Below, piece by piece: positions 34,583 through 42,556 of a DNA stretch of 64,000 bases (position 1 is the first letter of the stretch; each line of letters opens with the position of its first letter). The notes beneath the pieces are model-generated. The model worked only from the letters and a program-made list of their open reading frames with translations, had not been told where the DNA came from and searched no databases. The stretch lies in NCBI RefSeq assembly GCF_011369485.1, contig NZ_VXCA01000036.1:1-64000 (forward strand). Direction: 5' to 3'. A program made the position numbers and the translations under genes. This DNA is from Pseudomonas atagonensis. Its GTDB lineage: Bacteria; Pseudomonadota; Gammaproteobacteria; Pseudomonadales; Pseudomonadaceae.

Positions 34583-34881
34583 AAATTTAGCGTGCTTAAT
34601 AGTGTTTCCATTGGATAGCGCGCCCCTAAATTACGTTACCTTCTCCAATGATGGAGTGGGTGCAGTAAACCACCCTCCCCCCGATTTGATTGGTTTAGAT
34701 CGCGAGCCAGCGATGCGTTGTAGCAATTTTTAAGCATTCGACAGCCGCTGCCTACCCAGTGCATTACCGGTACTAGACATCTGACCAGGTAATTGGGAAT
34801 GTATTGCTCCAAATCATCGTTTACTTCGCTTGATTCACGGAACAGACGACCAGCGCTGCCTAACTGAAAGGAATCTTCCAC
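34583..34881. other. Non-coding gap after the RNA ligase gene
   Basis: About 300 AT-rich bases in which neither strand gives a convincing gene; a minus-strand frame across it has no ribosome site and overlaps the next gene. It includes a C-run and the promoter area of the gene at 34882. Confidence 0.4.
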
Positions 34882-35157
34882 ATGAACCGTCCCAATAAAG
34901 CTCCCGTTGCCGTTCTGGAGCCACTGACCTTTACCCTGCAAGGCGACGACCTGAAACACCTAAACGATTACCGCGAGGCGGTGTATTTGAGTGCGCTCGA
35001 AAACTACCCAGAAGAGGCGAAGAGCGGCAATGGATCGGTGATCCACCAGGAGCGTTGCCGGCAGCGAGTTGATGCAGCCAAACGCGCCTTGGCGGAGATC
35101 CTCAGCAGCAAGGCCGACGAGCAGCTGGGCGCTCCATCACGACTTCAGTCCGACTAA
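34882..35157 (+). CDS. Hypothetical island protein (91 aa)
   Basis: ATG at 34882 follows AAAGGAA. A soluble, mostly helical protein (LQGDDLKHLNDYREAVYLSA, then RVDAAKRALAEILSSKADEQ). No domain recognised. Similar small proteins are common on Pseudomonas islands, by recall only. Confidence 0.55.
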   Translation: MNRPNKAPVAVLEPLTFTLQGDDLKHLNDYREAVYLSALENYPEEAKSGNGSVIHQERCRQRVDAAKRALAEILSSKADEQLGAPSRLQSD

Positions 35158-35219
35158 GCAACCCACGCCCGGCCTACTACACTGAGTCGCTCCACGCGTA
35201 AAGAGCAAGATCAATACAG

Positions 35220-35423
35220 ATGAGTGAAGCCGTAGAAGTGGTGCAGGTGGCAGGTACCAGCAATGCCAATAAGATACTGTCCGATGGTTGGACGCTACTG
35301 GCATTTGTACCTAGTGCGAACAATGCCGGCCAACCGCATGTGGCTTATGTGCTGGGCAAGGGTGAGGCGGCACCGGAAAAGGAAAATGTCGGGTTGATGC
35401 CGCCAGCGCGGCTGCGCAAGTGA
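35220..35423 (+). CDS. Hypothetical island protein (67 aa)
   Basis: A small soluble frame (MSEAVEVVQVAGTSNANKIL, SDGWTLLAFVPS) whose pattern of ANKILSDGWTLLA resembles short proteins that respond to or modify phage functions in unannotated island genes, but no family is recognised. The ribosome site is weak. Confidence 0.5.
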   Translation: MSEAVEVVQVAGTSNANKILSDGWTLLAFVPSANNAGQPHVAYVLGKGEAAPEKENVGLMPPARLRK

Positions 35424-35794
35424 GAACGCGTTACCAATAACGCTGTTTAGGTTCAACAGGTCTCCACACTTTGCCCAATTGGGAGCCTATTTTTTGAGTC
35501 ATGGAAGCCACAACAGGTGGCGGGTGGCTCACCATTACCTAACGGTCTGGAAATTGCTACGCCGATCTCACGGAAACGGGAACAGGGTTTACGTTTTACT
35601 CCTATTAGGGCTTGACCCAACGTCGGCGTGTTGGGCCAGTTCCAAGGTCAGCCACCGAACACGCTGGCACTGATTAAATGGATAGGGATTCGAACCCCTT
35701 TCGTTGTCGCCACAGGCCGCTTAAGGCCAACAAAAACGGGAATTTCCGCTCGTTCCTTTGTCGTCAAGCGGCCTATTGCGGTCTCAAACTTGCC
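35424..35794. other. Intergenic region with a tRNA T-arm-like sequence
   Basis: No convincing gene. On the minus strand 35686-35700 reads GGGGTTCGAATCCC, a T-arm-like word, but no complete cloverleaf can be folded around it. A CCCAAC/GTTGGG hairpin lies near 35617-35638. The sequence may be scar from an earlier tRNA-targeted insertion. Confidence 0.4.
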
Positions 35795-36901
35795 CTAAAC
35801 ATCATTATGAATTCGCTCGCGGTCTAGATCTGAAGTAATACGCGCCAATGGCTTCAGTACATCCTGAAGCGCAGCTATCGCCGAAGGCTTCATTGCGTCT
35901 CGAATCGCAGCCATCGACGAAGGCTTCATTGCGTCTCGAATCGCAGCCATCGACGAAGGCTTCATTGCGTCTTGAATCGCAGCCATCGCGGCCGAAGGCT
36001 TCATTGCGTCTTGAATCGCAGCCATCGATGAAAGCTTCATTGCGTCTCGAATCGCAGCCATCGATGAAGGCTTCATTGCGTCTCGAATCGCAGCCTTCGA
36101 TGAAGGCTTCATTGCGTCTCGAATCGCAGCCATCGATGAAGGCTTCATTGCGTCTCGAATCGCAGCCATCGACGAAGGCTTCATTGCGTCTTGAATCGCA
36201 GCCATCGATGTAAGCTTCATTGCATCTTGAATCACAGCCATCGATGTAAGCTTCATTGCGTCTTGAATCGCAGCCATCGCGGCCGAAGGCTTCATTGCAT
36301 CTTGAATCACAGCCATCGATGTAAGCTTCATTGCGTCTTGAATCGCAGCCATCGCGGCCGAAGGCTTCATTGCGTCTTGAATCGCCGCAATATGTACCAT
36401 TGACTTCATTGCATCCTGAAGCGATTCCAGCTCCGCCAATGGCATTACCGTAGCCCGGCGAATAGCGTCCAAAGTTGGTCTGGGTGATATGCCGAGGCTT
36501 GGCAAAAGCCCAGGCGGGTTCACACGATCCTCTCGCATTAGCGGCTGATGAATTGTGCGAGCTGTGACGCGGAACGCGTCAAGATGAATGAGTCCCAGTG
36601 CGGCCGCAACATGCTCCGCTTTATCAGACGACACACCCCAGTAGAGCGATATACGCAGTGAAATTGGCGCAATAAATTGCTCTATTACCAGCGATTGCCC
36701 GGAATAAGCGGGTCCATTAAGTTTGGCCTGCGAGCGCAACTCTTCGTATCCGCCATATCCGAGGATTTGAGCAAAGGCTTGCTGCGCGAAAGAACGCTTT
36801 GGCTTAACAGACTGATAGGGATGGTGCTTACTAAGCTTGGAAATGGAGCTATTGATGCGACCGCTATCAAAGTCGGCCGATGTAACGGGAATACGAATCA
36901 T
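35795..36901 (-). CDS. Tandem-repeat protein with about 16 copies of an AAIQDAMK unit (368 aa)
   Basis: Start at 36901 has GAGGTG upstream. The N-terminal 170 residues are unique, with FAQQAFAQILGYGGYEELRS, a helix-turn unit often seen before unknown island proteins, and a hydrophobic middle. From about residue 172 to the end the protein is a run of 12-13-residue repeats, consensus M-A-A-I-(Q/R)-D-A-M-K-P-S-(S/A), sixteen counting degenerate end copies. DNA units are 36 or 39 bp, all in frame, so copy number could change without breaking the gene. The repeat is amphipathic and likely helical. No family recognised. Confidence 0.7.
   Translation of the reverse strand: MIRIPVTSADFDSGRINSSISKLSKHHPYQSVKPKRSFAQQAFAQILGYGGYEELRSQAKLNGPAYSGQSLVIEQFIAPISLRISLYWGVSSDKAEHVAAALGLIHLDAFRVTARTIHQPLMREDRVNPPGLLPSLGISPRPTLDAIRRATVMPLAELESLQDAMKSMVHIAAIQDAMKPSAAMAAIQDAMKLTSMAVIQDAMKPSAAMAAIQDAMKLTSMAVIQDAMKLTSMAAIQDAMKPSSMAAIRDAMKPSSMAAIRDAMKPSSKAAIRDAMKPSSMAAIRDAMKLSSMAAIQDAMKPSAAMAAIQDAMKPSSMAAIRDAMKPSSMAAIRDAMKPSAIAALQDVLKPLARITSDLDRERIHNDV
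35848..36410. repeat. 36/39-bp in-frame tandem repeats within the repeat protein gene
   Basis: About 15 direct copies of a unit containing GGCTTCATTGCGTCT(T/C)GAATCGCAGCCATCG, read here on the + strand in pieces, with 3-bp insertions in some copies. There are no unique spacers, so it is not a CRISPR array. Confidence 0.9.
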
Positions 36902-37480
36902 AAAACACCTCATACAGGGGCACAGAGTTCGTACAGCAGCTGGCGAGCCGTGGTGCACCTGACTAGGGTCAAGTTTCGTATCAAAAGAATGGGTATCGCG
37001 ATTGAAGCAGGTTGGTCTCGTATCCTAGGAATTCGCGCAAGGCCAGCAGCACCGAACGAGACCAGTCCGGCTTAGCTGAAAGCATAAAGATCCAAAAAAT
37101 ATTGTCAAGCTAAACAAAAGACGTCCTAGTTGTCGTAGCTCCCAGGCCACAGCTTCCCAAGCTGATAACGAGGGGTCGATTCCCTTCACCCGCTTCACTA
37201 TTTTCAAGGCCTCCAGCCTACCAATCGTCTTCAAGGTGTCTGTTCCTACTTTTTTGTAGACTCTAGACAACTTGCAACAGACACCAGCACCTAGACACTC
37301 GCCCCACCGATGCATCCCCCCTCAGCGCCCTCAACCTCTTCTCACAACTGATTGTGCTCGACAGCTCTGACCCTATTTCAGGAGCACACCCAGATTGTGC
37401 TGTAGTCGTTCACTTGGCCCACTGGAACCAGATAAAGTCGGCATCCAATCAGTTCAAGGCATCGCGAGGCCAGCCATCCT
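36902..37480. other. Intergenic region without a supported gene
   Basis: Nearly 580 bases. It holds the promoter side of the repeat-protein gene on the left. A 96-codon minus-strand frame (37025-37315) has no ribosome site or protein-like pattern. Nothing else is recognised. Confidence 0.4.
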
Positions 37481-37840
37481 ATGAGACGACTATTTTCAGA
37501 TATTAAATTTCTTTTTGCTGTCAGCTCGTTGATTGTGATTGCGTCTGCTGCCGCCAGCATTTGGTCAAATCATTGGCATTGGTTCGGCCGGTCAGGGGCA
37601 ATCCTTACAATTGCCGGCCTATTGCTTACCTTCCGCCCATTGGTACGCATGGGGCTCCCCGAATGGCTGAAAAGCCAATCGATTATCGACTGTGGCCATC
37701 TCGCACCAACTGAGGCTGAAGCCGAAGCTGATCGCCAAACACAAATTGACGGTACTGCATCCAAGTGGGGCGTGACCATGGCGATTGCTGGCACGTTGGT
37801 CTGGGCGTACGGAGACCTCATTGGCGGCCTACCGCAGTGA
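37481..37840 (+). CDS. Hypothetical membrane protein (119 aa)
   Basis: Three hydrophobic helices: FLFAVSSLIVIASAAASIW, AILTIAGLLLTFRPLV and WGVTMAIAGTLVWAYGDLI, with an acidic loop (PTEAEAEADRQTQ) between the second and third. Inner membrane. No family recognised; it converges on umuC. Confidence 0.6.
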   Translation: MRRLFSDIKFLFAVSSLIVIASAAASIWSNHWHWFGRSGAILTIAGLLLTFRPLVRMGLPEWLKSQSIIDCGHLAPTEAEAEADRQTQIDGTASKWGVTMAIAGTLVWAYGDLIGGLPQ

Positions 37841-37891
37841 TGCTCTACAACGCTCAATTACGCAGCAAACTGCCTATAGAGCATCACAGCA

Positions 37892-39169
37892 TTATTTGCA
37901 TCCAACCTTCAAAAGCTGATCCAGCCTCGTTGTATAGCTCTGACTCATCATCTCGCGCCGCATGACCCAATCAGGATTGATGGGCACAGCCGCAGACCGC
38001 AGCGTCCCCCTGCCCCACCTTTCGTTGATCTTATCCAGCACCGTCATCAGGCTCGTCGCTTCGGTGGACTGGGTGATGGCGAACAAGTCCTCGGTGAATT
38101 GACCTGGCTGGCAAAGATTAACAAGCATCACTTCCGCCTTGCTGTATTTGAATCCCGGCCGGAACACATGCTCGACAGTGTTGACGGCGGCCTTGGTCAG
38201 CAGACGCACATCAGCGGTGGGATATGGCAGTTCGATCAGGACGCCGTTTGCGTACTTAGCCTCGTCGGGATTGAACGTGCCAGTGCGAATGCTGACGCGA
38301 ATCTTCTTGCACAGCGAATTCTGGGCACGCAGCTTTTCCGAAGCGCGCATCACATAAGTGGCGACGGCCTCCTTGATCGGTGCAAGCTCTGTGAGACGCT
38401 TGCCGAACATCCGGCTGCAGCAGATCTCCTGCTTTGGCGGATTCGGCTCGTCCAACTCCAGGCATGCGGTGCCAGCTAACTCTCGGGCGGTTTTCTCGAT
38501 CACCACGCTGAAGTTTTTCCGTAGCGTCCAGGCATCTGCCTTGGCCAGATCCATCGCAGTCTTGATGCCCATGCCTTCCAGGTGCAGCTTCATGCGCCGC
38601 CCTACTCCCCAGACCTCGGCAACGTCCTTGTTGCGTAACACCCAGTCGCGCTTGATCGGGTCGCAGATGTTCACGACGCCCCCGGTTTGCGCCTGCAGGC
38701 GTTTGGCGGTGTGGTTGGCCAGCTTTGCCAGGGTCTTGGTGTGCGCGATGCCGACGCCGACCGGGATACCCGTGCATCGCAGCACCTGGCTGCGGATCCT
38801 GCGGCCGAGGCCGTCCACGTCGTTGATGCCGGTGAGGTCGACGAAGGCTTCGTCGATGCTGTACACCTCGACGGCCGGCACCATCGACTCGATCAATGTC
38901 ATGACGCGTTCACTCATGTCGCCATACAGCGCGTAGTTCGAGGAGAACGGGACGATGCCGTGCTGCTTGAGCTTGTATTTGATCTGGAAGTACGGCTCGC
39001 CCATTTTCACGTAGGGCTTGGCGTCGTAGCTGCGGGCGATGACGCAGCCGTCGTTGTTCGACAGCACCACAATGGGCACTTTGGCCAGGTCTGGTCGGAA
39101 CACGCGCTCACAACTGGCGTAGAAGCTGTTGCAATCGATCAGGCCGAATACCGGCAGCGACTTAGACAT
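37892..39169 (-). CDS. umuC: DNA polymerase V catalytic subunit UmuC (425 aa)
   Basis: Y-family translesion polymerase. Motifs: FGLIDCNSFYASCERVF (first catalytic Asp), VVLSNNDGCVIARS, VEVYSIDEAFVDLTG (SIDE, catalytic Asp-Glu), and VGVGIAHTKTLAKLANH, the helix-hairpin-helix region. C-terminal little-finger and UmuC-specific tail complete. Starts within the end of umuD (8-base overlap). Such umuDC operons are frequent on Pseudomonas islands and plasmids (rulAB-like). Confidence 0.95.
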   Translation of the reverse strand: MSKSLPVFGLIDCNSFYASCERVFRPDLAKVPIVVLSNNDGCVIARSYDAKPYVKMGEPYFQIKYKLKQHGIVPFSSNYALYGDMSERVMTLIESMVPAVEVYSIDEAFVDLTGINDVDGLGRRIRSQVLRCTGIPVGVGIAHTKTLAKLANHTAKRLQAQTGGVVNICDPIKRDWVLRNKDVAEVWGVGRRMKLHLEGMGIKTAMDLAKADAWTLRKNFSVVIEKTARELAGTACLELDEPNPPKQEICCSRMFGKRLTELAPIKEAVATYVMRASEKLRAQNSLCKKIRVSIRTGTFNPDEAKYANGVLIELPYPTADVRLLTKAAVNTVEHVFRPGFKYSKAEVMLVNLCQPGQFTEDLFAITQSTEATSLMTVLDKINERWGRGTLRSAAVPINPDWVMRREMMSQSYTTRLDQLLKVGCK

Positions 39170-39587
39170 GGCTGCGCACGCTACTGGTGACGACACCCCA
39201 GATCGCCAGTTCGTCACCTTCAAGGACATATCGTGACGGGTACTTGGGGTTTTCCGACATCAGGATGACTTCCCTACCACGAAGGCACAGGCGCTTGCAG
39301 ACGGGTTCATTGTTCAGGAGCGCGATGACGATGTGACCGTGGGCGGGCTCAATTGATCGGTCGACAATGGCAAGGTCTCCCTCATATATCCCGGCGCCCT
39401 GCATGCTTTCACCGGTGAGCGACACCAGGTAGAAATGTGGCGCACGGATGTTCAGTACTTCATCCAACGAGATCTGCGCTTCGATGTGATCTGCTGCCGG
39501 CGAGGGAAAGCCTGCCGGAACGCGGAAGAGACACAGAGGCACCTTCGAGCCGCCCTCACTGATGGGACCGAGAATTGAGTAATTCAT
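39162..39587 (-). CDS. umuD: UmuD, self-cleaving polymerase V subunit (141 aa)
   Basis: LexA/UmuD-type S24 peptidase. RecA-stimulated cleavage is expected between Ala25 and Gly26 (FRVPAGFPSP); the catalytic dyad is Ser61 (TGESMQGAG) and Lys98 (EPVCKRL). The short N-terminal arm lacks the DNA-binding domain of LexA. Forms UmuD'2C with UmuC. A canonical LexA box lies 19 bases upstream of its start. Confidence 0.94.
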   Translation of the reverse strand: MNYSILGPISEGGSKVPLCLFRVPAGFPSPAADHIEAQISLDEVLNIRAPHFYLVSLTGESMQGAGIYEGDLAIVDRSIEPAHGHIVIALLNNEPVCKRLCLRGREVILMSENPKYPSRYVLEGDELAIWGVVTSSVRSHV

Positions 39588-39605
39588 GACGCACGACTTC
39601 CAATA

Positions 39606-39621
39606 CTGTACGAGTATACAG
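39606..39621 (-). promoter_or_regulatory. LexA box of umuDC
   Basis: CTGTACGAGTATACAG is a perfect CTGT-N8-ACAG operator, just upstream of umuD, so the pair should be SOS-induced. Confidence 0.9.
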
Positions 39622-39764
39622 TTAACTTTCTGAAAGCCTTGAGGTCAATTCTTGTAGGAGATATCTGACAGGCGGGCTGATCATGGACGGACAGCCGCAC
39701 GCTCAGACGTTTTCTGATAGCGATCCAACATCCGATACCCTTCCTAGATTTCGAATTCCTATGT

Positions 39765-40203
39765 GGAGCGCCGGTTCCCAACGCTGAATTTAGCTTGCGC
39801 TTTCACGATAGCTTTTCCGGCACAATAACCAACGTCGAATTTGACTACGGCGTCCACGTTAGCTTCCCGACCTCAGTTCCCAACGTCGAATTTAGCTACC
39901 GAATTCACGATAGCTTTCCAATCTCAATTCCCAACATCGGATTTAACTACCGAATTCACGATAGCTTTCCAATCTCAATTCCCAACATCGGATTTAACTA
40001 CCGAGTTCACGATAGCTTTCCAAGCTCAGTTCCCAACATCGGATTTAACTACCGATTTCACGATAGCTATTTCAATCTCAATTCCCAACATCGGATTTAA
40101 CTACCGATTTCACGATAGCTTTCCAAGCTCAATTCCTAACATCGGATTTAGCTACCAATTTCATGATAGCTTTTCCAAACTCAATTCCAATAATAGGATT
40201 TGA
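39765..40203 (+). repeat. 51-bp minisatellite encoding a 17-residue repeat (possible decayed gene)
   Basis: Eight units are marked by CACGATAGC-like words at 39804, 39855, 39906, 39957, 40008, 40059, 40111 and 40162: exact 51-base spacing except one 52-base step. Units 1-6 read in one frame as IHDSFPISIPNIGFNYR; the extra base near 40070 moves the reading into the next frame, where the same peptide resumes (FHDSFPSSIPNIGF). It looks like a repetitive coding tract with one frameshift, but has no ribosome site or clear start. Confidence 0.85.
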
Positions 40204-40284
40204 TAAAATCTCGCACTAGCCTGAGCCCTTTACCGCCGAACCAAAACAGCCGAAAAGCGTTGATATACAAGGGCTACAGGCAAC

Positions 40285-40554
40285 ATGACACGATCAACAC
40301 TCGCCCGACACATGAGGTATGAGCAATTTTTTCGGAAAGTAGCACCATCACATATTGACGCAGTTATTTATCTAGCCGTACTGTTAGCAACAGTTACAGA
40401 GAACTTCCTTCCTCAAGCACCGCCACAACAACGGCGCGTACCTCTGCGAGTATTTAAAATGATAAATGCACTGCTGATTGTTGCGTACATCAAAACCATC
40501 AACCTTATTACTCTTATTCTTACGTTGTATGCAGGCGGGCAGCTCTGGGGCTAG
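40285..40554 (+). CDS. Hypothetical protein with C-terminal membrane helices (89 aa)
   Basis: ATG at 40285; a weak ribosome site (CAGGCAAC). N-terminal half is basic and soluble; the second half has a helix pair (VFKMINALLIVAYI, NLITLILTLYAGG). Overlaps the 3' end of the methylase gene by four bases, tail to tail. Might be spurious. Confidence 0.4.
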   Translation: MTRSTLARHMRYEQFFRKVAPSHIDAVIYLAVLLATVTENFLPQAPPQQRRVPLRVFKMINALLIVAYIKTINLITLILTLYAGGQLWG

Positions 40555-41345
40555 AACAGGCCGCACAGCATTGCCGGCTCCCAATTCATGATCACCAGCT
40601 CGCCGCTGACGTCGGCCTTCCCCTGGCGCTGATTAGTAGTGGTGTAGCGGATGTCCAGAGTCTCGAAATGGAAGCCTTCGAACACACGGCGGATATCGGG
40701 ATGATCGTTGATGCTGACCATCACTTTGCCTTTGCAGCGGCGCATGAAGTCGGCCATTCGCTCGTAGTTCTCGAATGGAAAGTCCATGCCATAGCCGGTG
40801 GTCTGCCAATAAGGCGGATCCATGTAGTGGAAGGTGTGGGCACGGTCGTAGCGTTCTGCGCATTCAAGCCATGGGAGATTTTCGACGTAGGTGCCGGACA
40901 GGCGCTGCCACGCGGCCGAGAGGTTTTCCTCGATGCGCAGCAGGTTGATGGCCGGTGCGTTGGTCGCCGTGCCGAACGTCTGCCCCGAGACCTTGCCGGC
41001 GAAGGCATGATGCTGCAGGTAGAAGAATCGTGCGGCGCGCTGGATGTCGGTGAGGGTTTCGGGGCGGGTCATCTTCTGCCATTCAAACACTCGCCGCGAA
41101 CTGAGCGCCCATTTGAACTGGCACACGAACTCTTCGAGGTGGTTCTGCACGACGCGGTAAAGCGTGACCAGGTCGCCGTTGATGTCGTTGAGGACTTCCA
41201 CGGGCGATGGCTGGGGCTTCATGAAGTACAGCGCGGCACCGCCGGCAAAGACTTCGACGTAGCATTCGTGAGGCGGAAAAAGCGGAATGAGGCGGTCGGC
41301 CAGGCGGCGTTTGCCGCCCATCCAAGGGATGATGGGTGTGGACAT
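40551..41345 (-). CDS. Phage-type DNA adenine methylase (264 aa)
   Basis: A D12-class N6-adenine methyltransferase. AdoMet motif YVEVFAGGAALYF (around 29-41), catalytic DPPY at 176-179 (HYMDPPYWQTTGY), and N-terminal PWMGGKRRLADRL, the usual Dam-like opening. Target site cannot be read from sequence. Prophages carry such enzymes to modify their DNA. No partner restriction gene is nearby. A LexA-like box sits 18 bases upstream, suggesting SOS control. Confidence 0.88.
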   Translation of the reverse strand: MSTPIIPWMGGKRRLADRLIPLFPPHECYVEVFAGGAALYFMKPQPSPVEVLNDINGDLVTLYRVVQNHLEEFVCQFKWALSSRRVFEWQKMTRPETLTDIQRAARFFYLQHHAFAGKVSGQTFGTATNAPAINLLRIEENLSAAWQRLSGTYVENLPWLECAERYDRAHTFHYMDPPYWQTTGYGMDFPFENYERMADFMRRCKGKVMVSINDHPDIRRVFEGFHFETLDIRYTTTNQRQGKADVSGELVIMNWEPAMLCGLF

Positions 41346-41362
41346 AAAAAGCAAGACCTTTA

Positions 41363-41378
41363 CTGTATGGATAAACAG
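41363..41378 (-). promoter_or_regulatory. LexA-like box of the adenine methylase gene
   Basis: CTGTATGGATAAACAG fits CTGT-N8-ACAG exactly, directly upstream of the methylase start; the N8 is less symmetrical than at umuD. Confidence 0.65.
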
Positions 41379-41593
41379 GTGCTAGGCTCGCCGCGCTTTG
41401 TGCACGGAGCAAGAGCCTTGGCAGGACTTGCAGGGACAATCTGCAGGGACGGCGGTCGATCCAGATGTTGGCGCATCCGGACCGGCCGCTCTTTTCTTTA
41501 CGGTCAGAGGACTATGTATAGGCGCTCGCAAGTGATGATGGCCGATAGCCACGTACTGGAGTAACCTTTGCGCCTTTCACAAGGAGTGCAATT

Positions 41594-41914
41594 ATGAGCA
41601 AGAAAATTGTGCTGGCAGCTTTTCTGTCTGCCAGCTGTAGCGGTGTAGCGATGGCCGAAAGCCCCAAAGCCTACTTAGTACCAGGCTCACATGATCGTGA
41701 TTTTGGCGTTGTCTGCCAGATCAACGGCAATGAAACATTTTCTGTAAAACAGAACCAGCGCAACAACGACTACCGGGTAGCGAGAGATATCTATCTCACT
41801 GATATCAGTGCTGGACGGGTAGTGATCAGTCTGAAGCGTGGATTCGTTTCGGCTGATAAATACACTACTTACGTGACGGCTACCGGAGAGTCGTGCGAGA
41901 CCTTCAGCATTTAA
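41594..41914 (+). CDS. Hypothetical exported protein (106 aa)
   Basis: ATG at 41594 after AAGGAG. Signal peptide MSKKIVLAAFLSASCSGVAMA, then a small mature protein with two cysteines (VVCQING, ESCETF) that could form a disulfide. No family recognised. It lies between the methylase and the lysis remnants. Confidence 0.65.
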   Translation: MSKKIVLAAFLSASCSGVAMAESPKAYLVPGSHDRDFGVVCQINGNETFSVKQNQRNNDYRVARDIYLTDISAGRVVISLKRGFVSADKYTTYVTATGESCETFSI

Positions 41915-41949
41915 TTTCGATGGAGGCGCGGGTCAATCACCCGTCGCCT

Positions 41950-42350
41950 TTATTTTCTAGAATTGAACTCTTTCACATACGACTGACACGCAGCCAATGC
42001 AATTAGTCCTCGGTCGCCATCGTCGGTGATGCCGACAATTCGTTGAGCATGCGCTGGGTCAAGTTCGGCTCTTGTGGGGCCATGAACCACGCTGCCGGTG
42101 GTGGCCGGAGGTTGGCACCGATCCGTTGCCGGCACCAGTGGTGGCGTTGAGTAGGACTGACAGGCGCAGATCAGAAGTGGCAAGACGGTCACGCAGGCGA
42201 TCTTGATTATGTTGGACATCGGTCAAGGCTCGGTAATGGGTTTGTTCGCTGGTGGCCAGGCGCTGCTCGAGCGCGAGGCGTTTGTCTTGTTCGTCGCGCT
42301 GTTGTGCGACCGAGGCCAGAGCCAGTTGGTTGAGGGTTTCAGTGTGGAGG
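41950..42350 (-). pseudogene. Rz/Rz1 spanin remnant of a tailed phage
   Basis: Reading leftwards, one frame gives a coiled-coil Rz-like part (LALEQRLATSEQTHYRAL, RDRLATSDLRLSVLLNATTG), and another gives an Rz1-like lipoprotein start (MSNIIKIACVTVLPLLICAC, lipobox Cys) at 42219 that runs into the Rz-type tail VVHGPTRAELDPAHAQRIVG. The two should stay in separate overlapping frames; here the Rz tail is in the Rz1 frame, so a frameshift near 42120-42140 has fused them. The Rz N-terminus is missing at the junction with the tail gene. Confidence 0.65.
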
Positions 42351-42556
42351 CGACATTTGCCGAGACCACGTTGATTCCGCTGCGCACGTTGTACAACCCC
42401 GACACCTGTCCGGTGCATCTGCTACCACATCTAGCTTGGGCCTGGTCGGTCGACCGCTGGGATCCGGAGTGGCCGGAATCGGTCAAGCGCGCCGCGATCA
42501 AGGCCTCGTTCTATATCCACAAGCACAAGGGCACCATCGGTGCTTTACGTCGGGTA
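42335..42556 (+). pseudogene. Phage tail protein I fragment (P2 gpI-like)
   Basis: The frame encodes PLRTLYNPDTCPVHLLPHLA, SVDRWDPEWPESVKRAAI and HKHKGTIGALRRV, a central part of P2-type tail protein I. Both ends are gone: upstream it meets the Rz remnant head to head, downstream it meets the clipped integrase at about 42553. Confidence 0.8.

Noticed and set aside
34636..34959. A 107-codon minus-strand frame
   Set aside because: Overlaps the better supported gene at 34882 and has no start signal or domain.
35479..35673. A 64-codon plus-strand frame
   Set aside because: Its start lies within a hairpin-rich stretch, without ribosome site; composition is not protein-like.
35848..36213. A plus-strand repeat protein (KASLRLESQPS units)
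   Set aside because: It is the reverse reading of the repeat gene, has no ribosome site, and lacks a unique N-terminal domain; the minus-strand gene has both.
35848..36410. CRISPR-like regular repeats
   Set aside because: Units are contiguous 36/39-bp copies without unique spacers and encode an in-frame peptide repeat.
37025..37315. A 96-codon minus-strand frame
   Set aside because: No ribosome site, odd composition and no recognisable pattern.
39795..40203. CRISPR array or intact repeat gene
   Set aside because: No spacers between units, and the frame breaks near 40070 with no start signal; described as a minisatellite instead.
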